64,000 bases of DNA from Mycolicibacterium psychrotolerans (GCF_010729305.1 NZ_AP022574.1:930001-994000), one strand, 5' to 3'; shown: positions 53,905 through 62,741, counted from the first letter of the stretch. The notes: generated by a model from the letters alone, not told the origin. Program-made: numbers and translations.

Positions 53905-55260
53905 ATGGGTAATTCGCGTCCCAAGGTGGTCATCGTCGGCGGAGGTTTCGGCGGACTGTTCTGCGCCCGACGCCTGAAGAACGTCGACGCCGATGTCACG
54001 CTGCTCGACCGTGCGGCATGCCATGTGTTCCAGCCGCTGCTGTATCAATGCGCAACCGGCACTTTGAGTATCGGCCAGATCAGCCGCTCACTGCGCCAGG
54101 AGCTCGAACACCATCACAACGTCACCACCCTGCTCGGCGAGGCCGTCCGGCTCGACCCCGACGCGCGTCGTGTCACCGCACGCCGTCCCGACGAGACCAC
54201 CTTCGATCTCGACTACGACTATCTGGTGATCGCGGCGGGCATGCGTCAGTCCTACTTCGGCAAGGAGGAGTTCGCGACCTGGGCGCCCGGCATGAAGACC
54301 CTCGACGACGCGCTCAGCATCCGTCGCCGTGTCTTCGCCGCGTTCGAGATCGCCGAAACGCTGCCTCCTGGCCCCGAACGTGACCAGTGGCTGACGTTCG
54401 TCGTGACCGGCGGGGGCCCGACCGGTGTCGAGTTGGCAGGCCAGATCCGGGAACTGGCGACGCGGGCGCTGGCCAACCAGTTCCACAGCATCAATCCCGA
54501 AGACGCCCGGGTGCTGCTGTTCGACGGTGGCGACCGCGTGCTCAAGAGTTTCGCGCCGGCGCTCGCCGACCGGGCGCAGCGCACGCTCGAAATCCTGGGC
54601 GTAGAGATGCATTTCGGCGTCCACGTCACGGACGTCCGACGCGACGGTGTGACAGTCAGCCCGAAAGGTGGCGCACCGAGTGAGGAGTACGCGAGCCGCA
54701 CGGTGCTGTGGACGGCCGGTGTCGAGGCCGTGCCGTTCGCGCGGCATGTCGCCGAGGTGCTGGGCGCGCAGACCGACAGGTCGGGGCGGATCTCGGTGGA
54801 CGCCGATTTGTCGGTGCCCGGGCACTCAGAGGTCTTCGTGATCGGGGATCTCGCCGGCCGCGACGGGCTGCCCGGGGTGGCGGAGAACGCCATGCAGGGC
54901 GGTCTGCACGCCGCGGCCTGCATCCGTCGCGAACTCAGCGGCGCCGCCCGGAAGAACTACCGCTATCGCGACCTCGGATCGGCGGCCTACATCAGCCGCG
55001 GCAACGCCCTGCTCCAGGCGGGCCCGGTCAAACTCGCCGGGTTGGCGGGGTGGCTCGGGTGGGGGTTCATCCACATCGCTTTCCTCACCGGCGTGCGTAA
55101 CCGGTTCAGTACCGTCGGCACCTGGCTGGCGACCATCACGCGAGCCAATCGCAGCGATCGCGCTTTCATCCTCGGCGGATCCGGCCATCCCGAGGAGCCC
55201 TACACCTGGGAATCGCCTGTGCACCAGAGCTATACCGCCCGGCAGCAGAAGTCGGCCTAG
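53905..55260 (+). CDS. ndh: type II NADH dehydrogenase (NDH-2)
   Basis: A 451-residue flavoprotein that oxidises NADH and reduces menaquinone at the membrane without pumping protons. The FAD site is VVIVGGGFGGLFCARRL at the N-terminus and VFQPLLYQCATGTLS follows, a quinone-side motif of NDH-2. YLVIAAGMRQSYFG, the NADH site VVTGGGPTGVELAGQI, and VFVIGDLAG (FAD ribityl Asp) come next. A C-terminal amphipathic segment, VKLAGLAGWLGWGFIHIAFL, anchors it to the membrane. It lies behind the acyltransferase gene and may be part of the same TetR-controlled unit. Many mycobacteria have two ndh genes, and this may be either. Confidence 0.92.
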   Translation: MGNSRPKVVIVGGGFGGLFCARRLKNVDADVTLLDRAACHVFQPLLYQCATGTLSIGQISRSLRQELEHHHNVTTLLGEAVRLDPDARRVTARRPDETTFDLDYDYLVIAAGMRQSYFGKEEFATWAPGMKTLDDALSIRRRVFAAFEIAETLPPGPERDQWLTFVVTGGGPTGVELAGQIRELATRALANQFHSINPEDARVLLFDGGDRVLKSFAPALADRAQRTLEILGVEMHFGVHVTDVRRDGVTVSPKGGAPSEEYASRTVLWTAGVEAVPFARHVAEVLGAQTDRSGRISVDADLSVPGHSEVFVIGDLAGRDGLPGVAENAMQGGLHAAACIRRELSGAARKNYRYRDLGSAAYISRGNALLQAGPVKLAGLAGWLGWGFIHIAFLTGVRNRFSTVGTWLATITRANRSDRAFILGGSGHPEEPYTWESPVHQSYTARQQKSA

Positions 55261-55284
55261 CACGTTCCCCATGCTTGGCGCACT

Positions 55285-55303
55285 CGCGGGTGCGACACCC
55301 GCG
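55285..55303. terminator. hairpin between ndh and the DUF222 gene
   Basis: CGCGGGTG pairs with CACCCGCG across a 3-base loop in the 47-base gap between two convergent stop codons. It is short but perfectly placed for a bidirectional terminator. Confidence 0.55.
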
Positions 55304-55307
55304 GCCG

Positions 55308-56801
55308 TCAGGCCGCTTGGTGGTCGGGTGGTGCGGGTCCGCCGGGTTCGCCTGGTTCGTCGGCTGAGGTGGGAGGTTCCGCTTCGGTCGGCTCGACCGG
55401 CTCGGCCGGCGTGGTCTCGGCAGCGTCATGATCCTCCGGTTCATCGGGTGGGCGTAGGAGGGCTTCGGGGCGGTGGTAGGTGTTGATGCGTGTTTGGCCG
55501 GTGTCGAGGTGGGCGGGTGGGGTCCATTCGACTTCGGTGCGGGTGTTCATCGCGGTGGTCCAGCCGCCGTCGGTGTTGACGCTGCGGTTATCGGGTGGGC
55601 AGGCCAGGCCGAGGTCGTTGATGTTGGTGTTGCCGCCATCAGCCCAGTCGGTGGTCACATGATGAACCTGGGCGCCGTAGGCGCCGACGGTGCAGCACGG
55701 TTTGGTGCATCCCCCGTCACGCGCGATCAGCATGATCCGCTGCGCCGGCGACGCGATACGGCGGGTGCGGAACAGGTCCAGGGCGGATCCGGTGGCTTGG
55801 TCGAAGACCGCCAGATAATGGTTGGCGTGTCCGGCCATCCGGATGACGTCTTTGATGGGCACGCGGGTGCCGCCGCCGGTGACACCGATCCCGGCCCGGG
55901 ATTCCAGGTCTTGCAGGGTGGTGCGGATGATCACCGCCACCGGCAACCCATTCAAGTGACCCACCTCGCCGCTCATCAGGGCGATCCGTCCGACGGCGAG
56001 CAGGGCGTCGTGTTGGCGTTGGGCCAGGCTGCGGTGATCGTTGTCGATCTGGGCCTGGGTGGGGGTGCCCGAGGTGCACGGTTCGGGATCGTCGGGGTTG
56101 CACATACCGGGGGCGGCGTATTTGGCGAACAGCACCTCGAACACCGCCCACGCCTCGGGCGTCAACCGGGCGGCCAGGTCGGTCATCGCATCGCGGCGCT
56201 GCTTTCCCTTCGACACCCCACGCGTGCGGGCACGCTCGGTGTCATCGGGTTCGGGGCCGTCCTGATCGAGCAGAAACAGGGTCAGATCGGCGGCGTTCTC
56301 GACGTCTTTGGGCCCGGCCCCGACCGCGGTGCGCACCAGGTCGACCTCGAACTGCTCCCGGGTGGCGGTGTCGACGAAACCGGGGAGTTTGTCGACGGCT
56401 TTGCGGATCACCTCGACATGCTCAGCATTGATCAACCCCTTCTCCTGCGCCACCGCGACCGCCGGCAGTGCTGGGGGCAGCGGCGGCCCGGTCACCGGCT
56501 GGCGCGGCGCCAGCAGGGCGGCGTCGCCCAGGCGGCGGTGCGCCTCGGCGGTGGTGATGCGCCACCGGATCGCGAGCACGTCTTTCCAGTTCTTGGCGCC
56601 CATCTGCTGCGGGGTGGTCTCGACCTGCAGCCGGGCCAGCAGCCGGTGCCGCAGCGCGGGCAGCCGGCACCACACGGTTTCCAGCTCGTCGAGCACCTCG
56701 ACCAGCTCGGTGCGGGTGGCCAGGTCCGAGTCGCAGCCGGCCAGGGTGTCGACAGCATCCACCAGCGCCGCCACTGCGGCCTGCAGATCCGTCCCCGACA
56801 T
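55308..56801 (-). CDS. DUF222/HNH endonuclease domain protein (13E12 repeat family)
   Basis: A 497-residue protein. The DUF222 domain covers about 30-330 (LETVWCRLPALRHRLLARLQ, MGAKNWKDVLAIRWRITTAE onward, then FVDTATREQFE and the RGVSKGKQRRDAMTDLAARL segment). The HNH nuclease at about 370-430 has SPAQRIMLIARDGGCTKPCC, YGAQVHHVTTDWADGGNTNI and NDLGLACPPDNRSV. The last ligand position holds Asp-Asn rather than His, as in other mycobacterial 13E12 proteins. The C-terminus is Pro/Glu-rich and disordered. The family is repetitive in mycobacterial genomes, and the M. tuberculosis copies are targets of prophage integration. Start at ATG 56801. Confidence 0.92.
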   Translation of the reverse strand: MSGTDLQAAVAALVDAVDTLAGCDSDLATRTELVEVLDELETVWCRLPALRHRLLARLQVETTPQQMGAKNWKDVLAIRWRITTAEAHRRLGDAALLAPRQPVTGPPLPPALPAVAVAQEKGLINAEHVEVIRKAVDKLPGFVDTATREQFEVDLVRTAVGAGPKDVENAADLTLFLLDQDGPEPDDTERARTRGVSKGKQRRDAMTDLAARLTPEAWAVFEVLFAKYAAPGMCNPDDPEPCTSGTPTQAQIDNDHRSLAQRQHDALLAVGRIALMSGEVGHLNGLPVAVIIRTTLQDLESRAGIGVTGGGTRVPIKDVIRMAGHANHYLAVFDQATGSALDLFRTRRIASPAQRIMLIARDGGCTKPCCTVGAYGAQVHHVTTDWADGGNTNINDLGLACPPDNRSVNTDGGWTTAMNTRTEVEWTPPAHLDTGQTRINTYHRPEALLRPPDEPEDHDAAETTPAEPVEPTEAEPPTSADEPGEPGGPAPPDHQAA

Positions 56802-56864
56802 ACTTCGAACATACATTCGACCACCGACAAAAACGGCCGGCCGCTGCAGCTCTGGCGGATCTGC

Positions 56865-57209
56865 CTATCCGTACGGATCGGTTGTCGCATCTTCGCGTGC
56901 GCGGAGGCGCTCCCGGAGATCCAGCAGTAGATCAGAGGCGAGGTCGAAGTCGGCCCTTGGCCCGTCGCGCGTCCAGGACTCGACGATGAACTGCGCGAGA
57001 GCCCGCAGCTTCACATTGCAGTTCTGCGACATCGCACGAAGGATGTCGAACGCGCCGTCGGCGTCCATGCCGAAGGTCTGCATCAGCATGCCCTTGGCCT
57101 GTTCGATGACGGGCTGGCTGGCCAGCTTGTCGTGCAGATGCGCGATCTCCCGTTGCAGGTCCGCCGTGTCGGCGTGGTCGACGCGGGACGTGGTGCGCGC
57201 GCCGGTCAT
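56865..57209 (-). CDS. stand-alone ANTAR-domain RNA-binding regulator
   Basis: A 114-residue protein. A short coiled coil (ADLQREIAHLHDKLASQPVI) leads into an ANTAR domain (EQAKGMLMQTFGMDADGAFD, then ILRAMSQNCNVKLRALAQFIV). ANTAR domains bind tandem hexaloop RNA hairpins and act as antiterminators. Here there is no GAF, PAS or receiver domain, so signal input must come from a partner or from expression level. The C-terminal 35 residues are charged (DFDLASDLLLDLRERLRARE). ATG at 57209 with GAGGATCA upstream. The DUF222 gene lies 63 bases downstream on the same strand. Confidence 0.87.
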   Translation of the reverse strand: MTGARTTSRVDHADTADLQREIAHLHDKLASQPVIEQAKGMLMQTFGMDADGAFDILRAMSQNCNVKLRALAQFIVESWTRDGPRADFDLASDLLLDLRERLRAREDATTDPYG

Positions 57210-57334
57210 GGTCGTGATCCTCCGTTTCCGTCGTGGACAGGACCGGTGGCCCCTTTCTACGCCGATACATGCGCTACAGCAATGATTGCCAGGAAACTTT
57301 CATGCAGGCCGGTGAATCGACGTGGTTGCCACGG

Positions 57335-58393
57335 TCAGTCCGAGCCGTCGAGGGTGACAACCACTTTGACGTCGTCGGGTTCGGCGGTGAAGGCGTCAGC
57401 AGCGCGGTGCAGGGGGACGCGTCGGGTGATCAGGCCGGCCAGCCAGTCCCTGTCGGCCTCGGCCAGCGCGTCGGCGGCCTGACGGTAGTGCCGCAGGTTG
57501 GCGTTGACCGACCCCACCACGGCGTCGTTCTCGAGCACCAGCTCGCGGTTGATCGCGCCGGCGTCGATCTTCAGGCGCCGCCCCGCCGGGGAAACACCGG
57601 TGAGGCAGACGATTCCGTACGTCGAGGTGTTCGCGATCGCCCCGAAGACCACCGGCGCCGCCCCCGTCGCCTCGATGACCACGTCAGGCTGTAGCCGCGC
57701 GGCGACGGTGTCGATGTCGTCATGGTGGTAGGTCGCTCCCAGCGCCGCGACGATGCCCGGTTTCGGCCCCTCCGTGACCCGGTCCAGAACGTGCGTGTCG
57801 AGCCCCCGCTGCACCGAGAGCATGGCCGCGAGCAGACCGATCGGCCCGGCTCCGGTGATCAGTGCGCGTCGGGGCTCGAAGTAGGCACGCTGTCCGATCC
57901 GCCATACCTGTTCCCAGGCCTTGGCGACCACGGTGGTCGGTTCCATCAGTACTCCGACATCGGCGAGTCGCTCGTCGATCGCGATCGCATAATCGGCCTC
58001 GACGCACCACCGTTGCGCACCGTAGCCGTCGATCTCCTTGATGCCCCGCTCGGTGTAGCGGCCGTTCCTGCACATGTCGAACTCACCATGGGCGCAGGCC
58101 CGGCACGGCACCGGGTCGGGCCTGCGCACCACGCCGACCACCAGGTCACCGGTGCGAAAGCTGCTCCCCGAAGGCGCCTGGGCCACCCGGCCCAGCGATT
58201 CGTGACCGATCACCAGCGTGTCCCGCCCGGGTGGTGCCCAGCCGTAGCTCCCGCTGACGATCTCCTTGTCCGTGCCACACACACCGACTGCGAGGCCGTC
58301 GACCACCAACTCGTCAGGCCCGGGTCGCGGCTCGGCCACATCGTCCACCCGGAGTGTTCCGGCGCTTCCCGGCCGCACGATCAAAGCTTGCAT
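57335..58393 (-). CDS. glucose 1-dehydrogenase-like medium-chain dehydrogenase
   Basis: A 352-residue zinc-type dehydrogenase with the glucose-dehydrogenase C-terminal domain. The catalytic zinc is bound by Cys in VGVCGTDKEI and His-Glu in VIGHESLGRV. The structural-zinc loop reads VPCRACAHGEFDMCRNGRYT, three Cys instead of four. GYGAQRWCVEADYAI, MEPTTVVAKAWEQV and RALITGAGPIGLLAAML (NADP site) follow. It is related to archaeal and bacterial glucose/galactose dehydrogenases that make gluconate or galactonate. If glucose is the substrate, its product could feed the gluconate kinase branch at 1.8-2.3 kb (speculative). ATG at 58393. Confidence 0.88.
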   Translation of the reverse strand: MQALIVRPGSAGTLRVDDVAEPRPGPDELVVDGLAVGVCGTDKEIVSGSYGWAPPGRDTLVIGHESLGRVAQAPSGSSFRTGDLVVGVVRRPDPVPCRACAHGEFDMCRNGRYTERGIKEIDGYGAQRWCVEADYAIAIDERLADVGVLMEPTTVVAKAWEQVWRIGQRAYFEPRRALITGAGPIGLLAAMLSVQRGLDTHVLDRVTEGPKPGIVAALGATYHHDDIDTVAARLQPDVVIEATGAAPVVFGAIANTSTYGIVCLTGVSPAGRRLKIDAGAINRELVLENDAVVGSVNANLRHYRQAADALAEADRDWLAGLITRRVPLHRAADAFTAEPDDVKVVVTLDGSD

Positions 58394-58522
58394 GTACGCC
58401 GGTTTGCCGGTATGCATTCGTTGCAAACACGCAACAATTGCGGACGGTTGAAATCGACATGAGGGGCGGGGATGCCGGACCGCGGCGTGACGAGTACCGG
58501 CACGCGCTCGCCTGACGGGCCG

Positions 58523-59005
58523 TCAGGACGCCAGCGCCTGAGGCGACAGCTCCTTCAGCATCGCATTGGCCCAGCGCATCTGGCGCAAGGTCTGCGGGTG
58601 ACACCGTTGCGTCACGGCGAGCAACTGTGCATCCTTGTTGGCCTGTGCGCCCTGAGCGAGCAACTCCCAATCCAGAGATGTGCCCGCCGCGTCGCGGTGC
58701 ACCCGGCGCAGATCCGCCAGCAGCAGCAGAGTGGGTTCAGGCCGGCGTCGCAGGGCATCGCTGAGGCGCTCCTGCATCGTGCGCCCCAGCCGGCGACGCC
58801 AGGCTCCCGAGGAGAGCCGCAGACCGTAGTGACGACCGTGGTCGGCGAGCGTCGCCGCGTGATCGTCCGACCAGGCGGCCAAGTCACGCGCGAGATGACA
58901 GATGTCCTGATCGGCGTGGTGGCGGGCTGCGATGGCACGCAGGTCGTGGGCAAGATGGAGCTCGCTGCGGTGTAGTTCGGTGATGGCGAGCGTCAGCTTG
59001 GTCAT
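58523..59005 (-). CDS. small helical protein coupled to the molybdoenzyme gene (uncharacterised)
   Basis: A 160-residue, almost entirely helical protein rich in His, Asp and Arg. TKLTLAITELHRSELHLAHD, HHADQDICHLARDLAAWSDD and HAATLADHGRHYGLRL place His and Asp/Glu at helix-repeat distances, as in ferritin-like four-helix bundles. I do not recognise a specific family. Its ATG overlaps the molybdoenzyme stop (ATGA), so it is translated with it. Possible roles are a chaperone for cofactor insertion or an electron- or metal-carrying partner. Both are guesses from context. Confidence 0.75.
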   Translation of the reverse strand: MTKLTLAITELHRSELHLAHDLRAIAARHHADQDICHLARDLAAWSDDHAATLADHGRHYGLRLSSGAWRRRLGRTMQERLSDALRRRPEPTLLLLADLRRVHRDAAGTSLDWELLAQGAQANKDAQLLAVTQRCHPQTLRQMRWANAMLKELSPQALAS

Positions 59006-61446
59006 GGCTGCATCTCCTCGGTGACGCGTTCGTCGGCAAGCGCCGCCTCGCCTCCCTCGGTGCGGGGAACCGCCGCTGCCACCGGGGCCGAGGCCGTCGT
59101 GGTGGGTGCCGGTGCGGCACCGCGGCCCCGGCTCACCCGGCGCAGCGTCGCGGCTGCGGTCTTGAAGATCGGCTGCTTGGACACCGGATCCCAGTCGGTG
59201 AGGGTGAGTTCGTTGGCGGCGCGGTGGCGGTCACCGGAGTCGGTGTCCCAGTACCCGTAGTGGAAGGGAAGGAAAACGACGCCCGGGCGAATGCCGGTGA
59301 TCCGGGCCGACGCAGCGACACAGCCACGCGCCGTGCGGATCTCAACGGCATCGCCTTCATCGATGCCGACGCGCCGGGCGTCGGACTCGGCGATCTCGAC
59401 CCATACCTGCGGTGCGGCCGCGTCGAGTTGCGGCGCGCGGCCGGTCTTGGTGCGGGTGTGGAAGTGATAGAGCGTGCGACCGGTGATCAGCACATAGGGA
59501 TACTCCCGGGAGGGTGGCTCGTGAGGCGGTACGTACTCGGCGGCCTTGATGATCGCCCTGCCGCCTGGGTTCATCGCGCGGTACTCGGTCGGCTCCAGAG
59601 GTGCGCCCGTGATGAGGTCCTTGCCGTAGGCCTCGCAGTAGTCCGGTGCGGCGAAGAACTCCCCGTCGGCGTAGAGGCGTTCGGCGCCGTCGGGATGGTC
59701 TGCGTTGCAGGGCCATTGGATGCCGCTGCCGCCACGCAGCAGGTCGTAGCTGAGCCCGGTGTAGTCGCAGGGCCGTCCGGCGCTGCACTTCTTCCACGCC
59801 TCGAAGGCCTCCTCCGGGGTTGTCCAGTTCGGAAGCGGGTTTCCGTCCTTGTCGCGGAAATCCATCCGTCGCGCGTAGTCGAGGAAGACGTCCAGATCGG
59901 CGCGCGCCTGCCCGGGCGGTTCGACCGCCTTATCCGAAATGTGCACGGTGCGGTCGACATTGGTGAAGGTACCGGTCTTCTCGGCCCACGCCGCGGCCGG
60001 CAGCACCACGTCGGCGAGCTGTGCGGTCTCGGTCAGGAAGATGTCCTGCACGACCAGGAACAATCTCTCCTGGGCCAGGATGGCACGGATTCGTGCGAGG
60101 TCGGGCAGCGACACCGCGGGGTTGGTGGCGCTGACCCACAGCATCCGTAGTGTGCCTTCCTCGGCGTAGCGGAACATCTGCATTGCATGCGTCGGCGGGG
60201 CATAGTGCGGGATCTGCATCATGTCGACGTTCCACAGCTTCGCCAGCTCCTCGATGTGAGAGTCGTTGGCCCAGTTGCGGAATCCAGCGAGATCACCATC
60301 CGCACCGCATTCGCGGGTGTTCTCGGCGGTGGGCTGGCCGTTCATCTGCAGCACCCCGCAACCGGGCTTGCCGAGCATGCCGCGCACCAGGTGGATGTTG
60401 TTGACCTGCACCGACGCGGCCGTGGCCTGGTGAGATTGATAGAACCCCTGCAGCACCGTCGAGAGCAGTCGCTCCGCGTTGCCCACGATCTCCGCCGCGC
60501 GCCGAAGATCCGACGCGTCGATCCGGCAGATCTGCGCGACCCGTTCGGGCGGGAACTCCGCGACGCGCTTGCTCAGCTCGGCGAAGCCGACCGTGTGCGC
60601 CGCGACGTACTCGTGATCCACCCAGTCGTGAGCCAGGATCTCGTGCAGCAGACCGTTCATCAGTGCGACGTTGGTGCCCGGCAGCGGCGCCAGGTGCACG
60701 GTCGCGTGCTCAGCCACCGGTGTCGGCCGCGGGTCGACACAGAGAATCGCCGGCGGATTCGGGCCGGCGAGCCGGTCCAGCATCCGCATCCACAGCACCG
60801 TCTGGGTCTCGGCGACGTTGTGCCCGTAGAGCGCGATGACGTCAGCGTGATCCACATCGGTGTAGGAGCCGGGCTGCCCGTCGCAGCCGAACGACTCCTT
60901 GAGCGCCTCGGCGGCCGTCGCTGTGCACAACCGGGTGTTGCCGTCGACGTGGTTGGTCCCGATCGCGGCGTGGGCGATGACGCCCTGGGTGTAGTACTCC
61001 TCGATGAACAACTGCCCGGAGGTGTAGAAACCGATCGCGCTGGGTCCCTGATCGGCGAGCAGGTGCTTGCTGCGCGACACGACGGCGTCCATCGCGGTGT
61101 CCCAATCGGTTTCCACCAGTGCGCCGCCGCGGCGGATCAGCGGCGTGGTCAGCCGGTCGGCTGACGCGTTGGCCTGCCAGCCGAAGAGGTCCTTGGGGTC
61201 GAGACGGCCGTGGTTGACGCGGTCGACCGCGCGGCCACGCACCCCGACGATGCGGCCGTCCTTGACCGCGATGTCGAGCCCGTCGCCGTTGGAGTGCAGC
61301 ACCGCCGCCGACTGGACCCACGCGTCGACCTGATCGGGCGATACACCGTCGGCGAGGTAGGAGTCGACGCGGTGCGGCCACTGCTCGCCGGGGCCGTACG
61401 GCGTCCGGGCTCCCCACGGTTCGGCGATGCGGTCCCTGAGTCCCAC
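59002..61446 (-). CDS. molybdopterin oxidoreductase, nitrate-reductase/formate-dehydrogenase family
   Basis: An 814-residue DMSO-reductase-superfamily protein. The N-terminal segment reads WVQSAAVLHSNGDGLDIAVK (about 43-62). In most family members three Cys of a [4Fe-4S] cluster lie here, but this protein has Ala, His and Asp. The probable Mo ligand is Cys174 in GNTRLCTATAAEALK. GHNVAETQTVLWMRMLD, LQMNGQPTAENTRECGADGD (about 385), DIFLTETAQLADVVLPAAAW and the C-terminal molybdopterin-dinucleotide domain (YPYVLITGRTLYHFHTRTKT onward) are intact. An Ala/Thr-rich tail of 50 residues ends it. The start is GTG at 61446, with GAGGAG before it. It is cytoplasmic: no twin-arginine signal. Substrate unknown. 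Confidence 0.9.
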   Translation of the reverse strand: MGLRDRIAEPWGARTPYGPGEQWPHRVDSYLADGVSPDQVDAWVQSAAVLHSNGDGLDIAVKDGRIVGVRGRAVDRVNHGRLDPKDLFGWQANASADRLTTPLIRRGGALVETDWDTAMDAVVSRSKHLLADQGPSAIGFYTSGQLFIEEYYTQGVIAHAAIGTNHVDGNTRLCTATAAEALKESFGCDGQPGSYTDVDHADVIALYGHNVAETQTVLWMRMLDRLAGPNPPAILCVDPRPTPVAEHATVHLAPLPGTNVALMNGLLHEILAHDWVDHEYVAAHTVGFAELSKRVAEFPPERVAQICRIDASDLRRAAEIVGNAERLLSTVLQGFYQSHQATAASVQVNNIHLVRGMLGKPGCGVLQMNGQPTAENTRECGADGDLAGFRNWANDSHIEELAKLWNVDMMQIPHYAPPTHAMQMFRYAEEGTLRMLWVSATNPAVSLPDLARIRAILAQERLFLVVQDIFLTETAQLADVVLPAAAWAEKTGTFTNVDRTVHISDKAVEPPGQARADLDVFLDYARRMDFRDKDGNPLPNWTTPEEAFEAWKKCSAGRPCDYTGLSYDLLRGGSGIQWPCNADHPDGAERLYADGEFFAAPDYCEAYGKDLITGAPLEPTEYRAMNPGGRAIIKAAEYVPPHEPPSREYPYVLITGRTLYHFHTRTKTGRAPQLDAAAPQVWVEIAESDARRVGIDEGDAVEIRTARGCVAASARITGIRPGVVFLPFHYGYWDTDSGDRHRAANELTLTDWDPVSKQPIFKTAAATLRRVSRGRGAAPAPTTTASAPVAAAVPRTEGGEAALADERVTEEMQP

Positions 61447-61473
61447 GGTCCACTCCTCAGCTCACGGATGCAC

Positions 61474-61489
61474 TACAGACAGGTCTGTA
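61474..61489. promoter_or_regulatory. palindromic TetR operator TACAGAC-AG-GTCTGTA
   Basis: Perfect 7-base arms around a 2-base centre lie between the divergent molybdoenzyme and TetR genes, 28 bases from the molybdoenzyme start. ACAGAC/GTCTGT palindromes are a classical TetR-type operator shape. Confidence 0.85.
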
Positions 61490-61536
61490 TCGTCGGAAGT
61501 CTTACCCGTCCTCTTCCCAGCGAAACCGGACCCGCC

Positions 61537-62118
61537 ATGCCCGTCGACACGTCCCCGTCAGCCCGGCAACGCATCCTCACGACGGCCTACGACCTGTTCA
61601 CTCGCCGCGGGATCCGCGATGTGGGGGTGGACGAGGTCGTGCAGAAGGCAGCCGTCGCGAAAACGACGCTGTACCGGCACTTCCCGTCCAAGGACGACCT
61701 GGTGATCGCCTTCCTCGCCGAGCGTGAGCAGCAGTGGACGGTCGAGGTCGTCGAGAAGCAGTCCTACCTTCGCGAAGATGATCCCGAGGGTCGGCTGTTG
61801 GCGATCTTCGACGTGTTCGACGACTGGTTCGCCGAGCACAGCGACTTCGAGTCGTGCTCGTTCGTCAAGGTGTTACTCGAGATGGGCGCCGAGGGCCGCA
61901 TCGGGGAGGCGTGTATCGCGCATCTCGCGGCCATCCGCGGAATCGTCGCCGAGCGGGCCCGGCTCGCCGATCTGCGCGACGTCGAGGAGTTCACGCTCGC
62001 GTTCAACGTCCTCATGAAGGGCAGCATCATCGCCGCCGCCGAAGGGGACCGCGCCGCGGCGCGGCGCGCGAAGCCGATGGCCGCGTCGCTGATCGACCGT
62101 CACCGCGCGGGTGCGTGA
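61537..62118 (+). CDS. TetR-family regulator of the molybdoenzyme gene
   Basis: A 193-residue regulator. The HTH is ARQRILTTAYDLFTRRGIRD, then VGVDEVVQKAAVAKTTLYRHFPSKDDLVIAFL. The C-terminal domain has FESCSFVKVLLEMGAEGRIG, the TetR_C subgroup with a Cys-Ser-Phe segment. It is divergent from the molybdoenzyme and shares the palindrome at 61474-61489 with it, so it is probably its repressor and its own. ATG at 61537 is chosen: the frame upstream is antisense to the molybdoenzyme. The 3' end overlaps the convergent methyltransferase gene by 19 bases. Confidence 0.92.
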   Translation: MPVDTSPSARQRILTTAYDLFTRRGIRDVGVDEVVQKAAVAKTTLYRHFPSKDDLVIAFLAEREQQWTVEVVEKQSYLREDDPEGRLLAIFDVFDDWFAEHSDFESCSFVKVLLEMGAEGRIGEACIAHLAAIRGIVAERARLADLRDVEEFTLAFNVLMKGSIIAAAEGDRAAARRAKPMAASLIDRHRAGA

Positions 62119-62741
62119 GAGGACACCCGGGCCCGCCCGACGACAAGCGGGCGCACGATGCCCGGCATCCCCCGCCAGGCCGCGTCGTCGGTCTCGGCCG
62201 TGAAGCCGCAGGCACGCATGGTTTCCAGAGTCGTTCTGTTGCAGACGCATCCGCCCGCGAACGCCCGCCACGGCCGCACCAGCGCGTCCTGCCATGTGGC
62301 GAGCCGGCGCGAACGCGCACGCACGTGTTCGATGAACAGCACCCGACCGTCCGGGCGCAACACCCGGGCGATCTCGCGCAGGGCACGTTCGGGGTCGGCG
62401 ACGGTGCACAACACCAGCGTCGCCACGACGGTGTCCACCGATGCGTCGGGAAGGGGCAGACGTTCGGCGGGAGCGTCGACGATCCGGGCCGCGCGGCCGT
62501 GCCGTTCGAGCCGCCGGGCCAGTCGCCGCCGCATCCCGGGCTCGGGCTCGGCCAGAATCAGGTCATCGACCCCGTCGGGATAGTGGGCGACGTTCAGGCC
62601 AGTGCCTGCGCCGATCTCGAGGACGCGACCGCGCGCGCCGACGAGCACGGCGCGACGCCGACGGCGCATTCCCGCAGCCTCGCCCCACCACAGGAACGGG
62701 TCGTAGAGCAGTGCCATCACGCGTAGCCAAGTTTGGTTCAT
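62100..62741 (-). CDS. class I SAM-dependent methyltransferase
   Basis: A 213-residue methyltransferase. Motif I is VLEIGAGTGLNVAHYP (about 40-55), the acidic end of strand 2 is LILAEPEPGM, post-I APAERLPLPDASVDTVVATL, and ALREIARVLRPDGRVLFIEH is the standard UbiE/Methyltransf_11 block. The N-terminal ALLYDPFLWWGEAAGMRRRR is a typical lead for methyltransferases acting on lipid, quinone or thiol substrates. The C-terminal GCVCNRTTLETMRACGF carries Cys residues. The substrate is not assignable. ATG at 62741. Confidence 0.88.
   Translation of the reverse strand: MNQTWLRVMALLYDPFLWWGEAAGMRRRRRAVLVGARGRVLEIGAGTGLNVAHYPDGVDDLILAEPEPGMRRRLARRLERHGRAARIVDAPAERLPLPDASVDTVVATLVLCTVADPERALREIARVLRPDGRVLFIEHVRARSRRLATWQDALVRPWRAFAGGCVCNRTTLETMRACGFTAETDDAAWRGMPGIVRPLVVGRARVSSHAPAR

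Noticed and set aside
59002..61446. Molybdoenzyme as a pseudogene because the Fe-S cysteines are missing
   Set aside because: The reading frame is intact, all other motifs are conserved, and changes at three separate Cys with good surrounding similarity point to a subfamily rather than decay.
61474..61489. Palindrome as a terminator
   Set aside because: It lies between divergent starts, has a 2-base centre and no T-run. An operator fits better.
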